Below the pieces are notes generated by a model. It had not been told where the DNA came from and did no database searches. It saw only the letters and a list, made by a program, of their open reading frames with translations. A program made the translations under genes and the position numbers. A stretch of 64,000 bases of DNA. It comes from Vespula vulgaris (Eukaryota > Arthropoda > Insecta > Hymenoptera > Vespidae). The stretch covers positions 7,063,001 to 7,127,000 of the forward strand of contig NC_066596.1 in the NCBI RefSeq assembly GCF_905475345.1, written 5' to 3'. Positions 22,184 to 32,673 of the stretch are shown here, one piece after another (the stretch's first letter is position 1; every line of letters starts with the position of its first letter).

Positions 22184-23274
22184 ATGTTCAAGCTGGTGAG
22201 TTGGTTTACTAGCCGATCGCGGGAAAGGGCTTACATTCTTCTCGAGAATTTTTTTTTTTTTTAAATCTATCTGTATAATATTTTTTATGTAAATATATGT
22301 ATATTCCCACCGACGCTTACGGCAACGAGTAGGAGGAATTACGAATCGAGTGCCGCGCATATATTTTTCTCGACTTTCGAGAAAGTAAGTAACGCGTATA
22401 AGAACATGACCGGTACTGCATACAATGATAAAACCATCCATCCCATTGCCCGTATGCAGAACTCGTGCGTTTAAAATGACTCGGAGAATAACGTGAGTAA
22501 TTCGTAACATTTAAAATGAACTTTATACGTTGTAGCTCGCGGCACGACGTGTCTCTTGAGTGAGTAAAAATCCGTAAGAGTAGCGTGGCGAACAAAATTT
22601 TCAAAGCCCATCTTTGAGACTCTTGTTTAAGAAAAGAAAATAAAGAAAGAAGAAAGAGAGAGAGAAAAGGAAACACACGCTCCCGACTATTTTCAGCTCA
22701 TTATCTTCGCACTGGTGGCATACGCCTCCGCCGGATTGTACTCGGGATACGGTGGATACGGTGGATACGGTTATGGTGGATACGGTTATGGAGGATACGG
22801 TTTGGGCCATGGAATCGCAGTTGCACCAGCTTATTCGTCTGCTCTCGCTTACCATGCCCCCGTCGCCACCAGCTATGCAAACACGTACAAGGTAAAAAAG
22901 AATCTATGTTAAAAAAAAGTACATCGATTCGACGCGAGAAACGGTAGAATCTTAAAAAGTAAGAAGATATAATATACGTCCGCTCGTTTTATTTTTCTCA
23001 GGTCGCGTTGGCTCCTACGGTGACCAAAGTCGCGGTTGCGGCGCCTGCGGTGACCAAAGTCGCTTACGCGGCACCGACGATCGCGAAAGTAGCTTACGCC
23101 GCACCCGCTATAACTTATGCAGCTCCAGCCGTGGCTCCAGCCATCAGCTATAGCCACGGATATAGTATCCCACCTTCGGTCACCACTTATGGCCATTCTC
23201 TCGGATATGGTCTGGGATACGGATACGGACTCGGACACGGATACGGATACGGCCATGGTAGTTACTATCATTGA
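22184..23274 (+). CDS. Gly/Tyr- and Ala-rich cuticular protein
   Basis: Three exons: 22184-22195 (MFKL, donor GTGAGT), 22697-22891 and 23002-23274, all phase 0, 159 residues. The signal peptide MFKLLIIFALVAYASA is followed by a GYGGYGYGG block, then PVATSYANTYK, where intron 2 falls. The third exon encodes repeated KVAYAAP units and a second Gly/Tyr/His block (GYGYGLGHGYGYGHG) ending SYYH. The Gly-Tyr repeats suggest a sclerotised or elastic cuticle component cross-linked through Tyr or His; this is inference from composition. The PVATSYANTY module is shared with the single-exon genes at 25.0 and 28.4 kb. Confidence 0.9.
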
Positions 23275-24900
23275 AACCGGAACCCGAACGCATCGATGGT
23301 CCGTTCTAATCGATTCTTTCCATTAACGAAAGATGTATAGCGATTGTACATAATGTGTACGACGACTGAACCAATCCACCTACCGTCACGTACGATTATC
23401 ACCAACCTCCCCCAAAAAAGAAAAATATATCATGCATGTAATTAATTTCCCTTAATTATCGGTGCCTTGTATTATTTTCTCTATTTCATTTTTTACCTGA
23501 ATATACGAGCGGCGTATATCGGCGAGCGAGCCTCCGTCAAAGTTTCGAACATCACTGAGACTCGCAGTGGTGTTTTATAGGCTTATCTTAGAACCGGTGT
23601 ACAGTCTACCTGTCAAAAGTTAAAAGCTGCGATACGAGTTTAAAAAAAAAAAGAAAAGAAAAAGAATGAGAGAAAGATGAAATAGACGACGAGAAGTGAA
23701 ATTCGAAAGTGGGTCAAGGATGAGGGAGGTTCCTTCGGTGGTATTATACGCACCATGATCGATCTTTTTCTTTCATTTATGGTGAAACGCCATCAACGTG
23801 TCAAAATCATCCGATGATCCATTATAATCAAATTTTTATTCCTACATTTTTTGTATATCGATTTCGTTTCGTACGAATGACTCTTTCTTAACGAAATAGT
23901 CGCTCTAATATCGTACTAATTATTATTCGATAAAACGTCGTTTAATAATTGATCGAGCGTTGAATATTGGTTAGCTTTGAAATCAAAGAGTCGATCCTTT
24001 CGACACAACGGAATTATTATTCTCTTGTCGATTGCACAACGAAATGAGTTTCGTCCGTGCGAGTAAATGGGACGGAGCAAATAATAGCGTGTATTCGACC
24101 GAAAGCGAGAACTCGAAGAGATTGATAGTTGACATCCGATCGAGATAAATCAATTTCCCCGCTATTTACTCGAATGTTCCACCGACTAAGGACCTATCGC
24201 GATCGTCGACGTTTGTTAACCTTTTCGATTATCGATAGATATTCATGCATTATGAAAGTCGCTTGTTTACGAGCCTCTAGAGCTTTGAAACTTCGTTATC
24301 GTACTTCGAGGATCGTTGCGTAAGAAAAATCTGCACCTCTGGTATGGTTTAAAAATATTCCAACTAGAAAGCAATGAATTTCAGGACCGTACGAAAATTC
24401 TTCATACGATAGAAAACTCGTGGTAACGTTAGAATGTGTAGATACTTGCGTATCGCGAGTGAAATCGATCGTACAACTTGCACGGCGTACGTACTTTGAT
24501 CCGACTAATACTCGTCAAGCGATTATCGAGAAGATACTGGAGTCGATCTGGAGTCATCCCTCTCGTCATATCGTAACGTCGAAATAAGAGGAAATTTCGG
24601 GAAGCCAAAAGGAGGTTAAAAATCTCGAGCGAACGAGATTCGTGTCGCTTATTTATTCTGCACGATACGTACTCTTTATTGGAGCAGGGTCGTCGTTTGG
24701 TCGGGCTCCACCCAGATCGCCTTATTGGAAGAATCGAAGGGCAAGATAATATTCTGCGTAGGTACAGACCGGTGATCAAGGTTCCTGCAAATAAAGATCG
24801 TTCTCGACGCGACGGGAATCGAGTGAACGTACGTCGATGAGAAGGACGTCGTTACACCTTGCACGACGCAGCCAATGTCAGATTTCATTGGTACGAGGCA
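23275..24900. other. Intergenic
   Basis: No supported gene; AT-rich, no notable repeat. Confidence 0.5.
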
Positions 24901-24908
24901 TATAAAAG
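24901..24908 (+). promoter_or_regulatory. TATA box
   Basis: TATAAAAG, 98 bases upstream of the ATG at 24999. Confidence 0.7.
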
Positions 24909-24998
24909 GTGGGCCAGTTCTACCAACGAGCATCATTCGATAAGCAGCAGCGTTTCGAAGTTTCCAAGAGAACGAGAAGTCAGGAAGAACTTACGAAG

Positions 24999-25388
24999 AT
25001 GTTCAAGCTGGTAGCATTCGTCGCACTCTTGGCTTGCGTCTCCGCAGCACCAGGAGGATTGATCGCACCGGTCGCAGCACCGGTCGTTGCGGCCGCACCA
25101 GCGGTTGCAGTGGCTCACACCATCCCGGTGGCTACCAGCTACGCCAACACTTACAGAGCACCGGTGGTCAAAGCTGCACCGGTCGTAGCAGCCGCACCAG
25201 CCCTCGTAGCTGCACCGGCCCTCGTCAAAACCGCACCGGTCGTAGCGGCCGCTCCTGCCCTCGTCAAAACCGCACCCTTCGTCGCCGCGGCTCCGGTCGT
25301 CCACGCTGCCGCACCTCTCGTCCATGCTGCTCCGGTTGTCGCTGCCCCGGCTCTGATCAAAGCTGCACCCCTTGCTGTCATCCACTAA
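24999..25388 (+). CDS. Single-exon apidermin-like cuticular protein
   Basis: An unbroken frame of 129 residues. MFKLVAFVALLACVSA is the same signal peptide as its relatives, but ATG TTC AAG CTG runs straight into GTA GCA TTC with no intron. The mature start is APGGLIAPVAAP; HTIPVATSYANTYR follows, then KAAPVVAAAP, LVKTAPVVAAAP and HAAPLVHAAPVVAAP repeats, ending LIKAAPLAVIH. The frame is open further upstream, but the MFKL Met is chosen by homology and promoter spacing. AATAAA is at 25449-25454. Loss of the MFKL intron is most simply explained by gene conversion with cDNA or retroposition into the same locus. The TATA box is retained, which argues for exact intron loss. Confidence 0.93.
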   Translation: MFKLVAFVALLACVSAAPGGLIAPVAAPVVAAAPAVAVAHTIPVATSYANTYRAPVVKAAPVVAAAPALVAAPALVKTAPVVAAAPALVKTAPFVAAAPVVHAAAPLVHAAPVVAAPALIKAAPLAVIH

Positions 25389-25448
25389 GAAGACAATGCT
25401 CTAGACTAATATTTATTTCGCCATGACCAGATCAACCTTTTTTTCATA

Positions 25449-25454
25449 AATAAA
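25449..25454 (+). terminator. Polyadenylation signal
   Basis: AATAAA 60 bp past the stop of the 25.0 kb gene. Confidence 0.7.
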
Positions 25455-26100
25455 GCAACAGTTTTATCCCACATCTTATTTACCAATTATTTCAACGAGT
25501 CGTACCTTGTCCAGTTTGAAAGATGGAATCATCGTTACCAGATTATCTTGCCAGATGTCTCATTTTCTAATTGTCCCAACAAACTACTACTGGAATTAGA
25601 AGATTAGATTTTGTTTCATGAACTTCAAATCGTTACGATCGTGACACAGAAGGAAGTTTTCAATTTATCTTATAAATTTATCTTCGATCTATGATACGTA
25701 AAATAATCATATAAGATATATATTATACTTTTAAGGAAACGTAGACAGAGAATATCAAGCAGCTCCAACTTCTTACATTTCGTTATTCTTCGAAAAGACT
25801 TTCTATGAGATTTATTTACGCACACGTATTCGACGCGTGCGGATAACTCGACGATGCGTACGTACATCGATTATTTTTAATTACTTCGTTAATCAGCACA
25901 CGTGACTCGTCGTGAATCGACGTTACGGCCTCTTCGGTAATCGAACTATGAAATAGGCAAACTTGGAAGAAATCTTTCGACGTTGTATTCCAAAAGTACG
26001 AACCAAGAGCGGAGATTGAAAAAGAAGGAGGGAAAAGATATCGAAAGACAACGACGAAGAAATAAAAGAGGTAGATTTCAATTGAAGTGCGTTAATAACA
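25455..26100. other. Intergenic
   Basis: AT-rich spacer between convergent cuticle genes; nothing supported. Confidence 0.5.
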
Positions 26101-26106
26101 TTTATT
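26101..26106 (-). terminator. Polyadenylation signal
   Basis: AATAAA on the minus strand, about 165 bp past the stop of the 26.3-26.55 kb gene. Confidence 0.55.
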
Positions 26107-26272
26107 AGATATTTATCATAATCGTAAAATTTTCGTAACAGCGTATATAACATCAAGATTCATGACGAAACGAAAAAGAAAAGGAGAGGTCGGTCGGTCG
26201 TAGTCGTGTTTCTCTTTGAACATCGTCGCAATTCGTTCGATCGTTCATCGATAATCACGGTTTCCTCGTGAT

Positions 26273-26551
26273 CTAGTGAACGAGACTGACGGCTGGTGCG
26301 GCGTAAGCGAAGTGAGAAGTGTGTGCGGTGTATGCAACCGGGGCTGCATGTGCGGCATAAGCAACTGGAGCTGCATGAGCGGTGTAGGCAAGAGCCGGTG
26401 CATGTGCAGTGTAGGCGAGGCTCGCTGGGTGAGCCGAATAAGCCACGGCTGGTGCAGCAGCGACGAGAGACGCAGGTGCGCCGAGATATCCTGGTGCAGG
26501 TGCAGCTGCAGCGCAGACTACGAGGATGGCCAATACAACGAACTTGTACAT
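26273..26551 (-). CDS. Single-exon Ala/His/Tyr-rich cuticular protein
   Basis: A 92-residue minus-strand frame with no intron. Signal peptide MYKFVVLAILVVCAAA, mature start APAPGYLGAPASLVAAAP. The body is a tandem array of roughly eight-residue units of the pattern (V/L)AYxAHAxP, about eight copies, ending FAYAAPAVSLVH. The regular His and Tyr spacing is typical of cuticle proteins that are cross-linked during sclerotisation (inference). MYKF replaces MFKL. The TATA box lies at 26658-26651. Confidence 0.92.
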   Translation of the reverse strand: MYKFVVLAILVVCAAAAPAPGYLGAPASLVAAAPAVAYSAHPASLAYTAHAPALAYTAHAAPVAYAAHAAPVAYTAHTSHFAYAAPAVSLVH

Positions 26552-26619
26552 GGTTGAATTTCTTCGGCGTTCTCACTCGTTTCTATTTTCGACGACTTGT
26601 GACGATGCTGTCGATCGAC

Positions 26620-26658
26620 TGACTGATGCCATTCCCAAAAGACATAGCCTTTTTTATA
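26620..26658 (-). promoter_or_regulatory. TATA box plus TCAGT initiator
   Basis: TATAAAAA on the minus strand (26658-26651) followed by TCAGTCAGT; initiator A at 26624 (34 bases) or 26620. Confidence 0.65.
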
Positions 26659-28288
26659 GCTCCTCCACGCCCCTAAAATCGAGGTAAAAAAAGAAAAAAA
26701 ACTGGTTCCTCGATGGACGCGCTTGGCACGGACTACCGGGCCAAGGACTTCCGGATTACAATTTCGTCGATTAGGAGATTAAGATCGCGAGAAGAAAGGC
26801 CCGGAGAAACCGGAGCGTGTACGCCGTCCGTTGCGAAAATATGTATCGTCAAAATCAGAGAGAAGGGGCTCGACGTACCCGAGACCGTCTCTCCGACCGT
26901 GACCGCTCCTTCTTCTTCTTCTTCTTTTTCACGTTTCGTGATTCGTCTTTTCCTTCTCTCTCCTCTCTGACTTTAACATTTATTTTTCTCTCCTGCGATA
27001 CTCGACGAAAGTAATCGCACGCGTTCTCGTTTTTTTCGAGGTACCTACTTAACATCTTAAAAACCGCGCGAGTACTTCAAGTTCGTGGGAAATGATATAA
27101 TTGCGAACGAATTAATGTTTTTATTTATTTTCGTGGTCATGCCATTTAACGAGATAATTATAAGACGCCGAGAAAAGTAGGAGGAGGTCGAAAAGAGGAA
27201 AAACAGGGAGAGGGAGATAAACGGACTCTCTCGTATCCGAAAAAACGAACGAGTTTGCTCCATCGCACGTACATACGTTACGTGAAATTAAGTAAGTCGA
27301 GCATCTACTTTCGCGGATTGTGTCACGCCGACGTCTCTTGTAACGACCCCTCCCTTGCTCTCCTAGAAACGACAATGTCCTCGTAAGTAGGCGTTCAAGT
27401 AGTTTCGCGCCAAGTTGCCCAATGTCGTGTACACGACTCATCGGGATAAGCGCGTAATAAATACAACGTTTCTCCGTATGCGCTTGTCACCAAAATAAAC
27501 GTACGATTACGATAGAAATCGTGCCAATTATTTAACATCCCGACCGCCCAACCACCATTGTCCTGCGTCCATCTGTACATGGCCAGCGATTTCACATTAC
27601 GCATATCTCCTACCATTTTCTACTATGCAAATCCTTGAATTACAATAATTACGCAACGCGGATCATTCCGGATCACCGACCTACTCTATGTACGGTGACG
27701 TACGATTGTCAAATATCCCCTGGATAGTAAAGCCGTTTTGGTCTTTAGTCCGCGTCTTTAGAATTGGAATAGAAAACATTAATTATACTGCCGGAGAATC
27801 TATCTATCCAATATCGGTTTGAATATTTAATATGCGAAAAGCCGTCAAGCGACCCTTATCGTAATTCGCTCGAGGTGTTTACGAGCCATCGACTTCGCGT
27901 TCTATGAGACTAGGAAGTAAGAACGTGTCTCAAACGTTCGTTAAACTTGCCTAAGATACGCACGAGGCGAACGATAACGATCCCGGATCCGTCGAAGATC
28001 GTAAGGGCCGCTGTTGTTGATCCTTGGTAATGTTTGTCGAACGTGGTAAGTGGAAAGAAAAAATCGAAAGACTATTGAGAGACCCTGAAGGAGACCGAAA
28101 GGAAAGGAGGAGAGAGAGAGAGAGAGAGAGAGAAGGAAAGGGAGAGTGAGGGAGAGAGAGAGAGAGAGAGAGAGAAGTAAGGTAGGGTAGGAGGAAGTCA
28201 GACAGGAGTGGTAAATGGTAGAGCGAGTAGCAACAGGACTCGCAGGAAAGCCATTCGGGAGTTTTGGTGGGAGAGGTCAGTCTCTTCG
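26659..28288. other. Shared upstream region of a divergent cuticle pair
   Basis: No gene supported. Contains an (AG)n tract at 28109-28176 close to the next promoter. Confidence 0.5.
28109..28176. repeat. (AG)n microsatellite
   Basis: Two AG blocks separated by an imperfect GGAGAGTGAGGG spacer, about 110 bp upstream of the 28.4 kb promoter. Confidence 0.95.
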
Positions 28289-28325
28289 AATAAAAGGGCG
28301 ACTACTCTCGTAGTCCGGCATCACT
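28289..28325 (+). promoter_or_regulatory. TATA-like box plus TCACT initiator
   Basis: AATAAAAG at 28289-28296 and TCACT with A at 28323. This is the only gene in the cluster with a weakened TATA box. Confidence 0.5.
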
Positions 28326-28394
28326 CGCTCTCGAGCAACTCTCAAGCGGTTTAAAGTTGGAATAGTCTCGACTATCGAAGAAAAGGAAGAAACC

Positions 28395-28766
28395 ATGTAC
28401 AAGCTCGCTGTACTCGTCGCCCTCATTGGTTGCGTCGCTAGCGCACCAGCACCAGCACCAGAACCAGCACCAGGCTACCTCGCTCCAGCTCTCCATGCCG
28501 CACCTTTGGTGGCTGCAGCCCCTGCAGTAGCAGTTGCCCATTCCGTACCGGTCGCCACCAGCTACTCCAACACCTACAAGGTCTCGGTGAAGAGCCCGCT
28601 CGTAGCTGCCACCCCCGTCGTTGCGGCTCACGCAGCTCCTCTCGCCTATGCAACCCCGCTCGTCAAAGCTGCTCCCGTCGTCGCGGCTGCGCCTGCTGTC
28701 GTCGCTCATGCCGCACCCCTTACCTATGCCGCCCACGCACCCCTCGTCGCTGGATACATCCACTGA
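28395..28766 (+). CDS. Single-exon apidermin-like cuticular protein
   Basis: A 123-residue intronless frame. Signal peptide MYKLAVLVALIGCVASA, mature start APAPAPEPAPGYLAPAL. The shared module HSVPVATSYSNTYKVSVKSP follows, then VVAAHAAPLAYATPLVKAAP-type repeats and a tail HAPLVAGYIH. The start has ACC before ATG, a good context. The module matches the 22.2 kb gene exactly where that gene has its second intron, but this gene has none. AATAAA at 28915-28920. Confidence 0.93.
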   Translation: MYKLAVLVALIGCVASAPAPAPEPAPGYLAPALHAAPLVAAAPAVAVAHSVPVATSYSNTYKVSVKSPLVAATPVVAAHAAPLAYATPLVKAAPVVAAAPAVVAHAAPLTYAAHAPLVAGYIH

Positions 28767-28914
28767 AAATGAGACACAGAGAGGGAGAACGACTTCGGCT
28801 CCGATTCTCTAGTCAGAACGACATTCAAACCGGCTGTTACAATCACTTTAGACATCTGGACGAGACATTGGCGAAAACTTGGATCATAGCTCGTTGATAT
28901 TATCATGATCGATC

Positions 28915-28920
28915 AATAAA
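28915..28920 (+). terminator. Polyadenylation signal
   Basis: AATAAA about 150 bp past the stop of the 28.4 kb gene. Confidence 0.65.
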
Positions 28921-30075
28921 TTCCTTTTCTATCCCCTCACAAAATTATCTTGTTTTTGTTATTTCGTTCGTTTTACTTCGTTCTCGCTCTTTCCTCATTC
29001 TTTTCTTTTTCTCTTAAATCTCCACCCGAGTCCCTTCTTATCCCATTATCGAGTGTGGCGATTTCTATAGGAACGGCTTTTCAAAGTTCTTCGTCCGAAA
29101 AGATAACGTATCTATCGTCTAAGAGGAATTCTTCGAGACACAGAAGTACACTTCGACCTTACGTAATCGAGATTGACCAACGCGAATCGAAACGCGATCG
29201 ATTTCGTGACTCGTAACGTCGAATTTCTTATTCTGCTCGCGCAACGTCCGACGCCTCTTCGACATTTTCATCCGTTAACTTTAAAATGTCGTTTGCCGAT
29301 CTATGCGCATTATATAAAAAATACGTACACACGCACGCACACACACACACACACGTATATACGTTCGAGACGATTCGCGGCATATAGGATAACAGGCTAT
29401 TAACTCGCTTCTCTGAATGTTCAAAGTATCATTGCGTAATAATATCAATAACGCTCGGTACTAATACGAGGACGACGGAGTAAATACATTTGAACCCTTT
29501 TACAATCCAGATACATAGTCATTTCCGATAGATTATATAATTAAAGTTGCGTAATTGGATCGATCCGAAATGTATTCATCGTAATGAAAATGTGCACTTG
29601 AGCGCAAGTCCCTTCGACGTGTTCACCATGTGTCATTTTCGTAGCTTTGTTAGATTTTTGTGTTGAAGCTCTTTTTCATGAAATAAAGCAACTACATTTT
29701 TTTTTACAGCTTTAGATAAATACTAATCAATATTCATGATAACCGACGAAGCAAATTATAAACTACTCCTTTCTATTTTGCCACAAATTTCGGGGATCCT
29801 CGGTTGAGATAAAATATTCTAGATTTTCATCTTTGATATGCAAATGTCGAAAGAAAATTTTTCTTCGAGATACGATTATCCTTGAGGATAAACGAAAGAG
29901 GATAAGGTAGAGAAGCCGAGAGAGCCGTCAAAGATAAAGAAACCGGAATACACGAAGCGAGAATATAAAAACAATGGAAGTTACGAACATGAGGGAAATA
30001 AGTACGAAATGCAGACCTTGCGAGCAAGAAGGTTGGTCCTCTTGGAAAAATCACGCGAGGTATGCGAGAGAGAGT

Positions 30076-30109
<34 letters not shown>

Positions 30110-30754
30110 GGGAGGTCCGGTTTTACTCGACTGAATCGATACGCAGAAAAATCAACACGAGCTCGTGGGCTACCAGGATATCCTGGTGAACCGATAACGA
30201 AGAGAAGAAAATCATCGGCTTGAAATAATTTAAATTTTAGATTTACAAATGATGCTTAAGAAGGATCGTCAACCTATCGAATCGAGATCTCGATACAACC
30301 TTGACTGGTTCCCGGACGTGAGCAACTATCTTCGCTGTGCCTACGCATACGTTTTCGGTCAACGACCCTTATGTTTCATATGCTCGACGTATCTTTTTTA
30401 TAACGTACAATCGAGCATCTATTCGCTGCAAAATGTAATATTTCTGAAAAAAATATATCGTTTCGTCCAAATAAATGTCCTATTGGCCGAGGCTATCAAA
30501 GAATCACGTTACTTATTTCCGCCTGCAATAATTAGTTTATGAATTCGTATAGACGATAGTCAGATTCAAAGGACTTGAAAATTTACAATTTCAGTTTTAC
30601 ATTTGTTACCTTACGAAAATTTCCAAGCGCGATTACGATTCGTCATTTAACAAGTACTCGATCCTGACGAAGCTGTAGTATATATCCAGACAGGGTGTTA
30701 CTACTGAACAGACCTGTATCCGAAGGTCTTTCGAAGAGCACGGAAGTCTTCTAC
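28921..30754. other. Intergenic
   Basis: (CA)n near 29330-29354 and (AG)n at 30065-30114. No supported gene. Confidence 0.5.
30065..30114. repeat. (AG)n microsatellite
   Basis: Nearly pure GA dinucleotide tract. Confidence 0.95.
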
Positions 30755-30792
30755 TATATAAACCTTGGAGAACCTCATCCGTGCAGATCAGT
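30755..30792 (+). promoter_or_regulatory. TATA box plus TCAGT initiator
   Basis: TATATAAA at 30755-30762; ATCAGTC with A at 30790, 35 bases downstream; ATG at 30836. Confidence 0.7.
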
Positions 30793-30835
30793 CGCAGATT
30801 CTCAAAGCGCAGCTGGAAAACGAAGAAGCTCCGAC

Positions 30836-32023
30836 ATGTTCAAGCTGGTGAGCCGATTTACAAAACAATTGTTTAAATCAGAAATGCGAACCCACGTGAA
30901 AATATTTAACGATCTCCGATTTTCAATATACGATTTTTTCAATTTCCGATTTTACGATTCAAAAAACTTCTCCATACGTCGGATGATGTATTCAAATCGA
31001 ATTATTTCAAACGAATTCTTCCAGAAGATAAAAATCTGAAATTTACAGACATTAGAGAATTTGTTTCATTCACAGGTGGTCCTGTCCTGTCTGTTGGCCG
31101 TTGCGCTGGCGAAACCAAGCGAAATCGCGCCAGCTATCGTAGGAAATCTTATATCCGAGAAGAGCATCGAATCCCACGGGAACAGCGTGGTTCACTCGGT
31201 CGCGCCGGTGGTTGCACCGGTGGTTGCACCAGCCATTCCGCTGGTAAAAACTATCGAACCGGTGTTACCGGTGGCCAAGGCTGCAGCCGTCGTCGCTGAG
31301 AAAACAATAGAGTCTCACGGACATTCGATCGTTCATCATTCAGCCCCGGCAGCAGCCGTTTCCTACTTAACACAGGCGACTCCTGTCGTTTCAGCAGCAC
31401 CGCTCGCGATAACTGAAATCAAACAGTTGTCAGAGAAGTCTCAAAAGACGCAAGAGACTTTGGAGAAATTGGAATCCCCTCAGCAGAGCAAACAGTTACT
31501 CGAGAAGATCGAGAACGTCGGTCGACAAGCGATTAATAACGAAGCTTCCAACGTTTCACCGAAAGCAGCAGGAATCGTTCAGGCTTCAGAAAGAACAGAG
31601 TCTCAAGAAAGGAACGAGTCCGAGAAGAGCAGACAACTTTCGGAGAAAAACGAATCTTACGGACAACTCATCCTTCATCAGCAGCCTGCACCTGCGACTC
31701 TCTCTTACTTGGCAGCTACTCCCCTCGTTTCTGCTTTAACACCCGTAGCGCCGAGCGTGATCGCTCACACCTTGAAGACCGGCAACGTCGTCGAGAAATC
31801 GGAATCACTTCAGTCGAAGCAATTGGCGGAGAAATTGGAAGCTCTCGAGAATAGTGCTATTCAGGAGGCTGCACCTTTGCTACACGCCACGCTGCACGCC
31901 GCCCCATTCGCCTACGCAGCCTCTGCCCCTGCTGCACATCTTTATTATTATTCTTATCCTGCCGCTGTACTCGCTGAAAAATCCATCTCCAGTTATGGCC
32001 ATAGCATCGTTCATGGCGCTTAA
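30836..32023 (+). CDS. Large cuticle-type protein with EKxxSxGxSxxH repeats
   Basis: Exons 30836-30847 (MFKL, donor GTGAGC) and 31076-32023, phase 0, 319 residues, the longest protein of the cluster. Signal peptide MFKLVVLSCLLAVALA. Four copies of a motif occur: EKSIESHGNSVVH (32-44), EKTIESHGHSIVH (79-91), EKNESYGQLILH (194-205) and EKSISSYGHSIVH (305-317). Between them are Ala/Pro/Val cuticle-like blocks and a charged, Glu/Lys/Gln-rich middle (about 118-198) likely to be helical. The promoter, first exon and signal peptide are those of the cluster, so it was probably built from a cluster member by internal expansion. A secreted cuticle matrix role is inferred. AATAAA at 32668-32673. Confidence 0.9.
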
Positions 32024-32667
32024 ATTATCATCATCAAGGATTCCCGTTAAAGCTGGATATCTTTCTCGTTCATCGTTGACCCTACATTTTTTAACGATCA
32101 CGATAAATTGACGAACGACACCCGCCAATGCTCTCGTCAAAACCCATTCTTTGGTTTGGACCACCTAGCTCGAACTGTCGATCTCTACTCGATCGGTGAT
32201 TCCTTCTTTTTATTTTTCTTTAAACTTTCTTTAACTACTCTTATCTTATTTCCATCTCGCAGACGACGCATTCTCCTCGCTCATTATTCCTTAGATGCAT
32301 AGAAGCTGGAACAGAGTTCTCGAGTCCTTGCATATCTTCGAATTCTCCGAGACAACGAGAAGCGTCCTCGTCTTCGAGGCCCCGTGTTTTAAAAATCTTT
32401 CATTTCGGACGAGATCTTTGTCACTCCCGACAAGAAACTGCCAAAAAAACTGGCCGTCCGACTGCGACTCGATCTGCTTTATTTTTAAGTATTAGCTTTA
32501 GGTACGAAACGTCGATACTTTTGTGTACGAAAAGAAAACAATTAAGCATTGTATACGTACTACTTCATGCTTTTATGATTATTATACTTGAATACATTTA
32601 TCATTAGAACGATCTTACGTTCCTAAAACCTTCGCGGATCCTTTTTCACAGAGTATCAACGATCTGT

Positions 32668-32673
32668 AATAAA
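32668..32673 (+). terminator. Polyadenylation signal
   Basis: AATAAA about 645 bp past the stop of the 30.8 kb gene; the distance makes the assignment uncertain. Confidence 0.35.

Noticed and set aside
30170..30185. Perfect 16-bp palindrome ACCAGGATATCCTGGT, possibly a PGYPG cuticle remnant
   Set aside because: Flanking frames do not continue as a cuticle protein and there is no promoter; probably chance.
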